A DNA stretch of 64,000 bases from AWTP1-13 sp041288195. Its GTDB lineage: Bacteria; Pseudomonadota; Alphaproteobacteria; Rhizobiales; Hyphomicrobiaceae. The notes beneath the pieces were generated by a model. It saw nothing but the letters and a program-made list of their open reading frames with translations. It did not search any database and was not told the origin of the DNA. A program made the position numbers and the translations under genes. Shown here one piece after another: positions 36,425-44,677 of the stretch (the first letter of the stretch is position 1; each line of letters begins with the position of its first letter). The stretch covers positions 37,315-101,314 of the forward strand of contig JBGGME010000210.1 in assembly GCA_041288195.1 (NCBI GenBank), written 5' to 3'.

Positions 36425-37801
36425 CTACTCCAGGGGTTTGAGGTCACCGAGCATGGTCGGGATCAGCTCCGACACGGTGGGGTGGATGTGCACCGCCCTC
36501 TGCACGACGGTGTAGGGGGCCTTGGCGTACATGACGTCGATGAGCGAGTGGATGACCTCGTCGCCGTTGAGGCCGAGGATCGAGGCGCCCAGGATCTGCT
36601 TGGACTCCTTGTCGACCAGGACCTTCATGAAGCCCTGCGTCTCGCCCTTCTCGAAGGCGCGGGCGACATCCTCCATCGCCATGGTAGCCTTGAGCGCCGG
36701 GCGGCCCGACCTGCGCACCTCGGCCTCGGTAAGACCGACACGGCCGAGGGGTGGATCGGTGTAGAGGTTGTAGGCCGCAATGCGGTCGCCCACCCGGCGG
36801 TCCGCGTTGTCGAGCAGGTTGGCGGCGACGATCTCGAAGTCGTTGTAGGAGGTGTGGGTGAAGGCGCCCCTGCCGTTGCAGTCGCCCAGCGCCCAGATGC
36901 CCGGCACGCTGGCGCGGAGCTGATCGTCGACTTGGATGAAGCCTCGCTGGTCGGCGGCGACGCCGGCCTTGTCGAGACCCAAGTCGTCGGTGTTGGGCCG
37001 GAGGCCGACGGCCATCAGCAGATGCGTGCCGACCACCTCGTCATCGCCGGCCTCCGAATCGAGGCTCACGGCAATGTCGGCGCCGCGCCGCGCGATGCGC
37101 AGGCCGTGCACGCCCAGGCGCAGGTCGATGCCTTCGCCCTTCAGGATCCCGGCGACGGCCGCGGACACGTCCTCGTCCTCGCGCGGGATCAGCCGCGGCG
37201 CCATCTCGATCACGGTCACCTTGCTGCCGAAGCGGCGGAAGGCTTGCGCGAACTCGAGGCCGATGTAGCTGCCGCCGACGATGACGAGGTGCGGCGGCAG
37301 GAAGTCGATGTCCAGCAGCGTGCTGTTGGTGAAATAGCTCACCTCCTTCAGGCCGGGTATGTCCGGCACGAAGGCGCGGCCGCCGACGTTGATGAAAATA
37401 CGCGGCGCGGCGAGCATATCCTGGCCGACCGCGACCTCGCGCGGGGAGGTGAAGCGGCCGTGGCCCTGGTAGACGGTGATGTTGGCGTTGCTCCTGAGCC
37501 CGCGCTCGACCCCGCGCGTCGAGAGGCCGAGCACGCGGTCCTTGCGCTCCTTCACCTTCTTCATGTCGACGCTGATCGGCCCGTCGATCCTGACGCCATA
37601 TTCGGCCGCGCGCCGGGCCAGGTGCGCCGCATAGGCGCTGGCAACCAGCGTCTTGGTCGGCGTGCAGCCGGTGTTGACGCAGGTGCCGCCGAAGCGGTGC
37701 CGCTCGAGAATCGCGACCTTCATGCCGGCATCCGCCAGGCGATGGGCGAGCGACGGTCCGGCCTGGCCGGTGCCGATGATGATGGCGTCGTAGTCGGTCA
37801 T
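36425..37801 (-). CDS. FAD-dependent pyridine nucleotide-disulfide oxidoreductase (mercuric-reductase-like)
   Basis: 458 residues. The FAD-binding GTGQAG is at 10-15, the redox pair Cys41/Cys46 in CVNTGC, an NAD(P) motif GGSYIGLE, and a second FAD motif WALGDCNG. The C-terminal HIHPTVSELIPT provides the His-Glu pair, as in glutathione and dihydrolipoamide reductases. There is no N-terminal HMA domain and no C-terminal Cys pair, so it is not a true MerA. It is the third gene of the bdhA operon, 18 bases after the patatin gene. The natural substrate is unknown. Confidence 0.92.
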   Translation of the reverse strand: MTDYDAIIIGTGQAGPSLAHRLADAGMKVAILERHRFGGTCVNTGCTPTKTLVASAYAAHLARRAAEYGVRIDGPISVDMKKVKERKDRVLGLSTRGVERGLRSNANITVYQGHGRFTSPREVAVGQDMLAAPRIFINVGGRAFVPDIPGLKEVSYFTNSTLLDIDFLPPHLVIVGGSYIGLEFAQAFRRFGSKVTVIEMAPRLIPREDEDVSAAVAGILKGEGIDLRLGVHGLRIARRGADIAVSLDSEAGDDEVVGTHLLMAVGLRPNTDDLGLDKAGVAADQRGFIQVDDQLRASVPGIWALGDCNGRGAFTHTSYNDFEIVAANLLDNADRRVGDRIAAYNLYTDPPLGRVGLTEAEVRRSGRPALKATMAMEDVARAFEKGETQGFMKVLVDKESKQILGASILGLNGDEVIHSLIDVMYAKAPYTVVQRAVHIHPTVSELIPTMLGDLKPLE

Positions 37802-37819
37802 GGTGTTGGCCCTTTGCCT

Positions 37820-39061
37820 TCAGCCGGCCATCATGGACGACTGCGTGGTATCGAAGGCGACCGCGCCGCTCGCCGTCACGATCGTCTGATCGGCCGCCTT
37901 CTCCACGCGGGCGTCCTCGCGCGGCTCGTGCAGGATGACGCCCTCGAGCGGGTCGAACTCACCCTGCCACGGTTTCTGCTCGATGGCGCGCTGCGTGCTG
38001 ACGTAGCCGGCCTCCCAGCGACGGCGGATGCCGTCGGGGCTGAAGTCCACGTCCTTGGTGTGGTCCTCGTTGTCGAGTCGCGGCGCCAGCATGCGCACGA
38101 CGTGCATGCGGGTCAGGCACCCCCAGCCGGCGAGCTCGCGCACGGCCTCGCTGTTGCGCTCCTCTTCGGGAACGTACGCCAGCAGCTCCTTGATGACGTG
38201 GCGCAGGCGGTGGCTCTGCAGCTGCCGGGCGATGTGGGTCGAGACCCGGCTCGAGTACTGGATGTCCTTCTGGCGGTGCATCACCTCCCACATGGTCTCG
38301 GGCTCCGCGCCGATCGGGTTCCACATATGCACGGCAAAGATCAGAGAATCGCGGCGCGGATTGTCCTCGAAGATCACCTCGGTCGGCGTGTTGGAGAGAA
38401 TGCCCCCGTCCCAGTAGAGTTCGCCGTCGATGCGCACGGCCGGAAACGCCGGCGGCAAGGCGCCGGAGGCCATGATGTGCTTGACACCGAGCGGCATGTC
38501 GCGGCTGTCGAAATAGGTCATCCGGCTGGTGCGCACGTGCGCGGCGCCGACGGTCAGCCTCGGCCTGCAGCGATTGACGAGGTCGAATTCGACGAGCTCG
38601 GAGAGCGTCTTTTCCAGCGGCTCTGTCGAATAGTAGCCCGCACGGTCGGCCCCCAGCACGACATGCGTGCCCCAGTACGCCATCAGGTTGGGCTCGAAGA
38701 AACCGGCGATGCCGCGCGCGATCGTGTTCCAGTAGGACAGCGCCTGGGAGAGCTGCGGCCAGACCGCCGATTCGTGCCAGATCGACTTGTGCGCCATGCG
38801 GTCCCAGAACGCGTGCAGCCTGGCGAGCCGATTCTGCGGCTCGTTGCCGGCGATCAAGGCGGCATTGATGGCGCCGATCGAGGTGCCGATGATCCAGTCG
38901 GGTTCGATGCCGGCCTCGTGCAGGGCCTGATAGACGCCGGCCTGGTAGGCGCCGAGCGCGCCGCCGCCCTGGAACACGAGCACGATCTGACCGGGTCCTA
39001 CGTGCGGGCTGTAGGCGCGCCGCGCCTTGGCCGCCTCAGCCATTTTCGGTGCGCCCGACAT
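37820..39061 (-). CDS. Patatin-like phospholipase with DUF3734 C-terminal domain
   Basis: 413 residues. The oxyanion loop GGGALGAYQAG is at 31-41, the nucleophile Ser60 in GTSIG, and the dyad Asp217 in DGG. The C-terminal part matches the DUF3734 extension often found on patatins beside 3-hydroxybutyrate dehydrogenase. It starts nine bases after the bdhA stop. A role in lipid or polyhydroxybutyrate granule metabolism is suggested by that pairing. Confidence 0.92.
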   Translation of the reverse strand: MSGAPKMAEAAKARRAYSPHVGPGQIVLVFQGGGALGAYQAGVYQALHEAGIEPDWIIGTSIGAINAALIAGNEPQNRLARLHAFWDRMAHKSIWHESAVWPQLSQALSYWNTIARGIAGFFEPNLMAYWGTHVVLGADRAGYYSTEPLEKTLSELVEFDLVNRCRPRLTVGAAHVRTSRMTYFDSRDMPLGVKHIMASGALPPAFPAVRIDGELYWDGGILSNTPTEVIFEDNPRRDSLIFAVHMWNPIGAEPETMWEVMHRQKDIQYSSRVSTHIARQLQSHRLRHVIKELLAYVPEEERNSEAVRELAGWGCLTRMHVVRMLAPRLDNEDHTKDVDFSPDGIRRRWEAGYVSTQRAIEQKPWQGEFDPLEGVILHEPREDARVEKAADQTIVTASGAVAFDTTQSSMMAG

Positions 39062-39070
39062 CGCCGCCCC

Positions 39071-39901
39071 CTATTGCGCCGTCCAGCCGCCTTCGATCGG
39101 CAGGGCGGTGCCCGTGATCGACCCGGCGGCGTTGCTGCACAGGAACAGGGCGAGCGCGCCGATCTGCTCCGTGGTCACGAACTGATGCGTCGGCTGGGCG
39201 TGCAACAGCACGTCCCGGATCACCTGCTCCTCGGTAAGCCCGCGCGCCTTGGCCGTCTCGGGGATCTGCTTCTGCACCAGCGGGGTGAGCACGTAGCCCG
39301 GGCAGATGGCGTTGACCGTGATGCCGTGCTCGGCCGTCTCCAGCGCCACCGTCTTGGTGAAGCCGAGGACGCCGTGCTTGGCGGCCACGTAGGCCGACTT
39401 GAAGGGGGAGGCAACCAGCCCATGCGCCGAGGCGATGTTGATGATGCGGCCCCACTTGCGCGCCTTCATCTCCGGCACCACCGCGCGCGTGGCGTGGAAG
39501 GCGGAGGAGAGGTCGATGGCGATGATGGCGTCCCACTTGGCAACGGGGAAGGTCTCGATCGCCTCGACGTGCTGGATGCCGGCGTTGTTGACGAGCACGT
39601 CGACCTTGCCGAGCATCTCGCGCGCGTCCTCCACCATGCCGACGATGTCGGCGGGCCTGGTCATGTCAGCGGCCGAGTAGGCCGTCTTGACGCCGAAGCG
39701 TTCCTCGATCTCCTGCTGCGTCTTCTCGATCTCGGCCTTGTCGCCGAAACCGTTCAGCATCACGTGCATGCCGGCCTCGGCTAAGGCCTGGGCGATGCCG
39801 AGCCCGATGCCGCTGGTCGAGCCGGTGACGACGGCCGTCTTGCCGGCAAGCTCGGCCGCCGGCCGCGTGGCCGGCTCAGCCTGATCGATCCGCTGCTGCA
39901 C
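39071..39901 (-). CDS. bdhA: 3-hydroxybutyrate dehydrogenase
   Basis: 276 codons from a GTG at 39901, chosen because GGAG lies eight bases upstream and the longer frame has no support. It has the SDR motifs TGSTSGIG, NNAGIQHVE, the active-site Ser in IINIASAHG and YVAAKHG (YxxxK). The C-terminal substrate lid with AKARGLTEEQVIRDVLLHAQ then PTHQFVT is typical of D-3-hydroxybutyrate dehydrogenases, which convert 3-hydroxybutyrate to acetoacetate. It heads the four-gene operon bdhA-patatin-FAD reductase-MFS. Confidence 0.93.
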   Translation of the reverse strand: MQQRIDQAEPATRPAAELAGKTAVVTGSTSGIGLGIAQALAEAGMHVMLNGFGDKAEIEKTQQEIEERFGVKTAYSAADMTRPADIVGMVEDAREMLGKVDVLVNNAGIQHVEAIETFPVAKWDAIIAIDLSSAFHATRAVVPEMKARKWGRIINIASAHGLVASPFKSAYVAAKHGVLGFTKTVALETAEHGITVNAICPGYVLTPLVQKQIPETAKARGLTEEQVIRDVLLHAQPTHQFVTTEQIGALALFLCSNAAGSITGTALPIEGGWTAQ

Positions 39902-39946
39902 TTCGTGTTCTCCGATACTCTGGATGCGCGAACGCCTGAAAAAGAG

Positions 39947-40015
39947 GGCTGGAGTGTGATCGCCCTCGAGGAGGGGGAGGGCGTGAGCACGCGGGGGAAG
40001 CCACACACTCCAGCC
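39947..40015. promoter_or_regulatory. Nested inverted repeat between the cupin gene and bdhA
   Basis: GGCTGGAGTGTG (39947-39958) is the exact complement of CACACTCCAGCC (40004-40015). Inside it CGCCCTC (39961-39967) pairs with GAGGGCG (39976-39982). Such a large structured stretch fits a terminator for the cupin gene or an attenuator for bdhA on the minus strand. Confidence 0.5.
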
Positions 40016-40029
40016 GTCTGGGGAAACGC

Positions 40030-40530
40030 TCACATCGCGTGCGGGTCGTCCTTGTCGTGGAACAGATCGGCCGACAGCAGCACCACGGTCTCCTTGCCGG
40101 TGTTCTTCCACCAGTGGGAGGTGCCTTTCACCTCCGCCGTCGACTCGCCGGCCCGATGCACGATCGGCTCGGCGCAGGTGCTGCGGTACTCGGTGATCTT
40201 GCCGCTGATGATGTAGATGATCGCGGGCCGATCGGTGTGGCTGTGCCACGGCACGATGCCGCCGGGCTTGACCACGAGGCGGCGCAGGCGGAGTGCGTGG
40301 TCCCTCAACATCACCGGCTCGTTCGCCAGATTGATGCGCGTCAGGACGTTGTCCGTGACGCCCTTCGGCTTGGTGCCGCCGGCCTTCTGGCCGTTGCCGT
40401 CGGCGACGATTCTGCCGGCCGGGCATTCGCCCGCTGCTGCGGACAGGGCACCCATGGACATGGCGGTGGCGAGGATGCCGGCGGCGGCGAGGCCTCGCCA
40501 GATCGGCCGGCTGAGAGTGGCAGTGATCAT
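40030..40530 (-). CDS. Exported cupin-domain protein
   Basis: 166 codons from the ATG at 40530; AGGAG lies ten bases upstream. A signal peptide ends near LSAAAGEC. The cupin core is clear: VVKPGGIVPWHSHTDRPAII has the His-x-His of motif 1, and AGESTAEVKGTSHWWKNTG is motif 2. It is a periplasmic small barrel of unknown ligand. Its promoter side diverges from the LysR gene at 40770, the usual arrangement for a LysR target. A 27-bp element at 40604-40630 is shared with the DUF302 gene promoter. Confidence 0.85.
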   Translation of the reverse strand: MITATLSRPIWRGLAAAGILATAMSMGALSAAAGECPAGRIVADGNGQKAGGTKPKGVTDNVLTRINLANEPVMLRDHALRLRRLVVKPGGIVPWHSHTDRPAIIYIISGKITEYRSTCAEPIVHRAGESTAEVKGTSHWWKNTGKETVVLLSADLFHDKDDPHAM

Positions 40531-40603
40531 GACAGTTCGCTCCTGGCTTTCGCAGAGGTGCGGCAAGGCGGCCGCTGACCTGCTCAAGATGGCAAGAAGG
40601 AAG

Positions 40604-40630
40604 GCCGACCTGAAATGCCGTGTGGCTTCC
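40604..40630 (-). promoter_or_regulatory. 27-bp element shared with the DUF302 gene upstream region (copy 1)
   Basis: Plus-strand core TGAAATGCCGTGTGGCT at 40611-40627, about 80 bases upstream of the cupin start. It matches the copy at 43041-43067 in 22 of 27 positions and in 16 of 17 over the core, in the same orientation to its gene. It lies in the interval between the cupin gene and the divergent LysR gene. Confidence 0.6.
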
Positions 40631-40769
40631 GAGTCGATGCGGGGGGATTATCGACGCCCGCCCAATGGCCTCTTTGTGAGCAGCGGTGTGTTTTGATCCG
40701 CGCGCGAATTGGGATTAGATGCGTCCTGGTAGCTGGGGTGCGCGGAGCAGCCAGGGGTTCGTGCCGGCG

Positions 40770-41657
40770 ATGGAAATGCACCAGGTCCGCTACTTTTTGG
40801 CGGTCGCGCGCACGCTCAACTTCACGCGTGCCGCCGAGCAGTGCAACGTGTCCCAGCCGGCCTTGACACGCGCCGTCCGGCAGCTCGAGGAGGAGCTCTC
40901 CGGCAAGCTGCTGCGGCGCGAGGGCAAGCATTCGCACCTGACCGACCTCGGCCTGCGCATGGTGCCTCTCATGCAGCAGTGCTACGAGAGCGCGCTCGCC
41001 GCCAAGACCTTGGCCTCGTCATTCAAGAAGGGCGCCGCGCAGGCCCTGTCGCTCGCCGTTTCGCACAGCATTGCCGGCTGGCTGCTGGTCGGCCCGTTGG
41101 CCGAGATCCAGCGCGCCTTTCCCGGTCTGCACCTCACCCTCCTGCGCGGCGATGCCGCCGAGATCAACGAGACCCTGCAGAAGGGAAGGGCCGATTTCGC
41201 CATCGCCGGCCCGTTGGGGCAAGACTGGGCGCGGCTCGACTCGTGGCCGCTGTTCGAGGAGCGGTTCGAGCTCGTCGTGCACGAGCAGCACCCCCTGGCG
41301 GGCGAGAAGCAAATCGACACGCGCCGGCTCAAGGAGCAGCGCATCCTCGTCAGCGCCCGCTGCGAATCGGCAGGCGCGCTGGCGCAGACCCTCGAGGCGC
41401 TCGGCATCGTCGCCGAGGAGGCGCACCAGATCGGCGCGATGCACGATCTCTTGGCTTTGCTCGACAGCAACCTCGGCATTGCCTTCCTGCCGCAAAGCGC
41501 CATCCATCATCCGGCATTGCGGCGAGTCGCGATCAACGGCTTTGCCATGACCCGGCCCGTGTTGCTCTACGGCGTTGCCGGGCGCCACCGATCACCGGCC
41601 GGCGACGCGTTCATGAAGTTGCTGCGGGCGCGCGACTGGTCCGGCGAGCTCGGCTAG
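40770..41657 (+). CDS. LysR family transcriptional regulator
   Basis: 295 codons from the ATG at 40770. The HTH is MEMHQVRYFLAVARTLNFTR then AAEQCNVSQPALTRAVRQLE. The effector domain contains LSLAVSHSIAGWLLVGPLAE and a LLYGVAGRHRSP C-terminus. It diverges from the exported cupin gene and converges on the thioredoxin-fold gene, whose TAG stop overlaps its own in a shared CTAG. It is the natural candidate to bind the 40604-40630 element. Confidence 0.92.
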   Translation: MEMHQVRYFLAVARTLNFTRAAEQCNVSQPALTRAVRQLEEELSGKLLRREGKHSHLTDLGLRMVPLMQQCYESALAAKTLASSFKKGAAQALSLAVSHSIAGWLLVGPLAEIQRAFPGLHLTLLRGDAAEINETLQKGRADFAIAGPLGQDWARLDSWPLFEERFELVVHEQHPLAGEKQIDTRRLKEQRILVSARCESAGALAQTLEALGIVAEEAHQIGAMHDLLALLDSNLGIAFLPQSAIHHPALRRVAINGFAMTRPVLLYGVAGRHRSPAGDAFMKLLRARDWSGELG

Positions 41658-42355
41658 GGCTGCGCGGCCGTCTTGAGGGCGTCGAGCACGGCGTCGAGCT
41701 CCATGCGCTTGCGATAGTCGGGATCGACGTGACGCGCGACGATCCGGCCGTCCCTGCCCACGACGAAGGTGGCCGGCACCGGCACGAACCAGCTGTCGTT
41801 GCCCTGCGACTGGGCGGGGTTGGCGTCGCGCGCCAGCATGAGTTGCTGCATCTCCTCGTCGACCCAGAACACCAGGCCCAGCGAAAGCGCGTAGCCGTTG
41901 TCGATGTCGGTCAGGATCGGGAACGGAGCGTGGGCGTCGGCGCGCAGCTTGGCCGCAAACGACTGCCGATCCGGCACGATGACGACGATGCGAGCCCCCA
42001 GGGCCGCGGCCTCGTCCGTGATTTCCGTGAGCGCACTCACCGCGATCCGGCAGTAGGGGCACCAATGCCCCCTGGCGAAGGTTATCGCCACGGGTCCCTG
42101 GTCGACGAGGTCCTGCAATCCAACAAGGCGTCCGGTGTGATCGGGCAGCACGAACGGCGGCATTGCTTCGCCCTCGCTCGGCGCCCCTACCGCCAGGTTT
42201 CTCTTGCGCAACCGGGACACGAGGCGGTCGACGGCGTCGGCCATCGGCCTGTTCAACGCGCGCAGCGATTGCGCGTAGGCGTCGAGCCGCTCCGCCAGCG
42301 GCGCATCGAGGGCGCGGGCCTGATCGAAGGCCTCGACGAGCGTCCTGGCGGGCAT
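41654..42355 (-). CDS. Peroxiredoxin / AhpC-TSA family protein
   Basis: 233 codons from the ATG at 42355 (GGAG five bases upstream); a TTG at 42376 is less likely. After about 55 helical residues a thioredoxin fold begins. The active site is GHWCPYCR with Cys99 and Cys102, so it is a CxxC type rather than the classic PxxxTxxC peroxiredoxin. GRIVARHVDPDYRKRM near the end matches the redoxin domain. It probably reduces peroxides or disulfides. Its stop overlaps the LysR stop. Confidence 0.88.
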   Translation of the reverse strand: MPARTLVEAFDQARALDAPLAERLDAYAQSLRALNRPMADAVDRLVSRLRKRNLAVGAPSEGEAMPPFVLPDHTGRLVGLQDLVDQGPVAITFARGHWCPYCRIAVSALTEITDEAAALGARIVVIVPDRQSFAAKLRADAHAPFPILTDIDNGYALSLGLVFWVDEEMQQLMLARDANPAQSQGNDSWFVPVPATFVVGRDGRIVARHVDPDYRKRMELDAVLDALKTAAQP

Positions 42356-42470
42356 TTGGGCTCCAGCAGGGACCAACGGTTAGAGGTTTCGCATGAGGAT
42401 ACTGCCTTGGGCGCGCCGTGCAAGGCGCCGGGTGCGGCCGGCGGAGAAAGGTTACGCTTCTGCCGCTCCT

Positions 42471-42983
42471 CTATTTCGCCGCGACGCTCGACGTGATGGA
42501 TGCGATCACGTTCGAGGCCATCTTGAAGGCCGCATCGCGATCGGTGATATGGTGACGCTGGGCGATCCAAGCGAAATCGGTATAGGTCGCCCAGACTTGG
42601 CCCTTCTCGTCCTCCTGCACGAGGAGCCGGACCGGCCAGTCCAATCCGGCCTGCGGGTTGGACGTTATGAACTGCGCGCCCAGCGCCGGATTGCCGAACA
42701 CCAGCAGCGTGGAGGGCCGCAGCTTGATGCCGGCGTCCGCCGCGAGCTTGGCCTGGTCGACCGTGAAGAACATCGTGAAGAACATCATGATGCCCTTGGC
42801 GGCGACATCCTTCTTCAGGCGATCGACTGTTTCCGTGAACGCGTAGGCACTTCTGACGCTGATGACCCCATCTCTGGGTGCAGAGGGATCCACGCGATTG
42901 GCCATTGATCCGGCAACCAGGTAGACCGAGGCGAGGGCCGCGATCAAAACGGCCGCACCAATGGTGGCTGTGGGCTTGGACAT
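42471..42983 (-). CDS. DUF302 family protein, membrane-anchored
   Basis: 170 codons from the ATG at 42983, with AGGGAG about seven bases upstream. An N-terminal hydrophobic helix (TIGAAVLIAALASVYLVAG) anchors or exports it. The DUF302 core follows with IKLRPSTLLVFGNPALGAQF and LDWPVRLLVQEDEKGQVW. DUF302 proteins are of unknown function. An in-frame 12-bp duplication gives MFFTMFFT where the family has one copy. A 27-bp element at 43041-43067 upstream is shared with the cupin gene. Confidence 0.88.
   Translation of the reverse strand: MSKPTATIGAAVLIAALASVYLVAGSMANRVDPSAPRDGVISVRSAYAFTETVDRLKKDVAAKGIMMFFTMFFTVDQAKLAADAGIKLRPSTLLVFGNPALGAQFITSNPQAGLDWPVRLLVQEDEKGQVWATYTDFAWIAQRHHITDRDAAFKMASNVIASITSSVAAK
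42762..42785. repeat. 12-bp tandem duplication in the DUF302 gene
   Basis: CGTGAAGAACAT occurs twice in a row. On the coding strand this gives MFFT twice, in frame. The family normally has one hydrophobic step here before VDQAKLA. Confidence 0.8.
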
Positions 42984-43040
42984 GATCATGCTCCCTGACG
43001 ATGCACTCGCTCGCAGGGCCACAACATGCATGGCCAAACC

Positions 43041-43067
43041 GCCGGCTTGAAATGCCGAGTGGCTCGC
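43041..43067 (-). promoter_or_regulatory. 27-bp element shared with the cupin gene upstream region (copy 2)
   Basis: Plus-strand core TGAAATGCCGAGTGGCT at 43048-43064, about 65 bases upstream of the DUF302 start. See the copy at 40604-40630. The same orientation and similar distance to the gene suggest a common operator or promoter. Confidence 0.6.
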
Positions 43068-43243
43068 AACCCGATAGCCGCTGGTTATGGGTGAGCCATG
43101 CGACGTTTGCGCGTTAGTCCCTGACGCAACCACACGCTGCATTGCGCCGCAGCATCGTTGGCCAAGGATGTCCGACCCTTCACAGACAGAAGCCCACTCA
43201 TGCGGCGCAGCAAACAACGCGCCTTCAGCATGCAGGCTGATGG

Positions 43244-44662
43244 TTACTCGACTGTCGGGGTAGGAGCAGTCACGGGCGCTGCAATCTCTGCCGAACCGCT
43301 CTCGCTCAATAGATGGATCAGCGCAGAAACATGGGAGGCGGTCCGCAACTCCCGGATCGCCTCCAGGCTGGCCTCAACTGTGCCCAAGGTCATCGGTGCT
43401 TTCGGCGCGAGCGTCCGGTACTTCGCCTCGATGTCCAGCCAGTCGATCCCTAGGCACGCAGCACCTTTCGGAGTCAGCACGGTGTTGGTCACCTTGCGGC
43501 CGTCAGTCGTCTCGATGCTTACGGTCGCACCCTGGCGGTAGGCGCCGGCAGCGGCAGTCGGTGGTGGGCCGACGCGCACCTTGTCGATCAAGGCATGAAT
43601 GACCGGGTCGCCGATTTTCTCCTTGCTCGCATGCTCCCAGCCAAAGCGTTTGTCCCGAGCGCCGGCGGCGGCGAAATAGGCCAGGCTGTGGGCCATGTCG
43701 ATCAGGTCCTTCGGGTGCTTGGGGCCTGCGAGCGCCGTCATCCCGGGACGCGAGACGACGATGGCGGCGATCCGCTCTGGACTAATATCGCCTTGGCGCG
43801 CCGCGTTCGCCGCCGCCTCCGCGAAAGCGTGATAGGGGTGCCCGCCAGGGACGAGCTTGATCGCCATGTCGGTCGAGATATCCCAATCGCGCCCGAGGTC
43901 GCGTGTGATACCGGCTGCATTTCCGTCGGGGCCGCCGAATACCTCGACGAAGCCGCGCTCCATCTCGAGGATGGCGAGTTCTGCGGTAAAGCCTCGCCGC
44001 GCCGCCTCGACTGCCTCGATGCCGAGCATGGTGACGAGACCGGCATGGTACTCACGGGCGATGCTCGTGTCGGCGGTTTTCGAGAGGCCGCCGATCGAGG
44101 TGGCAGTCAGTGCGATGGCGTGCGCGGTCTGACGGGCATCGAGATCGAAGAGGCGTGCTGCGGCGGCAGTAGCGGCAAACGCTGCCCCCATGCAGCCATG
44201 ATGACCCCGTGGCGAGTGCCGCGGCAGGATCGCCTCGCCGATCCGCCCGGCCGCCTCGTAGCCGAGCACGATTGCCGCGAGCACATCTTGACCGGAGGCG
44301 CCGGTCCGTTCGGCAACGGCGAGTGCCGTCGCCGTCAGCGGTGTGCCGCAATGGACGATGTTGCGCAGGTCGCTATCGTCCGAAGCCGCGGCATCGCTCA
44401 TGAGCGCGTTGACGCGTGCTGCACTCGCGACCGGCAGCTTGACCCCGTGCTCGAACCACACCGAGGCATCGAGCCGCCCGCCGCGCTCCATCGCGAGGTC
44501 CCGGATTATCCGGGCCGAGTCGAAGTTGCGGCCGCAAGCGGCGCTGGCCAGCGTGCTGGCGACGAGCATCGCTGCCAAATCCACCGTCCGGTCCGGCAGA
44601 TCCTCGAACCGGGTCGCGTTGACGAACTCGGCGAGGATCTCGGCAGATGTGGCAGCCACCAT
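43244..44662 (-). CDS. MmgE/PrpD family protein (first copy)
   Basis: 472 residues, standard for the family that includes 2-methylcitrate dehydratase and iminodisuccinate epimerase. Landmarks: SDAAASDDSDLRNIVHCGTP, then RGHHGCMGAAFAATAAAARL (compare WHsT..G..GAA in PrpD) and GGHPYHAFAEAAANAAR. It dehydrates or epimerises a di- or tricarboxylate. The gene follows the TctC receptor by 15 bases in the operon tctB-tctA-tctC-prpD, so its substrate is probably the imported acid. The ribosome-binding site is weak. Confidence 0.9.
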   Translation of the reverse strand: MVAATSAEILAEFVNATRFEDLPDRTVDLAAMLVASTLASAACGRNFDSARIIRDLAMERGGRLDASVWFEHGVKLPVASAARVNALMSDAAASDDSDLRNIVHCGTPLTATALAVAERTGASGQDVLAAIVLGYEAAGRIGEAILPRHSPRGHHGCMGAAFAATAAAARLFDLDARQTAHAIALTATSIGGLSKTADTSIAREYHAGLVTMLGIEAVEAARRGFTAELAILEMERGFVEVFGGPDGNAAGITRDLGRDWDISTDMAIKLVPGGHPYHAFAEAAANAARQGDISPERIAAIVVSRPGMTALAGPKHPKDLIDMAHSLAYFAAAGARDKRFGWEHASKEKIGDPVIHALIDKVRVGPPPTAAAGAYRQGATVSIETTDGRKVTNTVLTPKGAACLGIDWLDIEAKYRTLAPKAPMTLGTVEASLEAIRELRTASHVSALIHLLSESGSAEIAAPVTAPTPTVE

Positions 44663-44677
44663 GGCTCACTTCACTCG

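Noticed and set aside
36425..37801. Mercuric reductase MerA and a mer operon
   Set aside because: The C-terminal Cys pair and HMA domain are missing and there is no merR, merT or merP.
36482..39784. A plus-strand open frame of 1100 codons opposite the FAD reductase, patatin and bdhA genes
   Set aside because: It is antisense to three well-supported genes and has a shadow-type composition.
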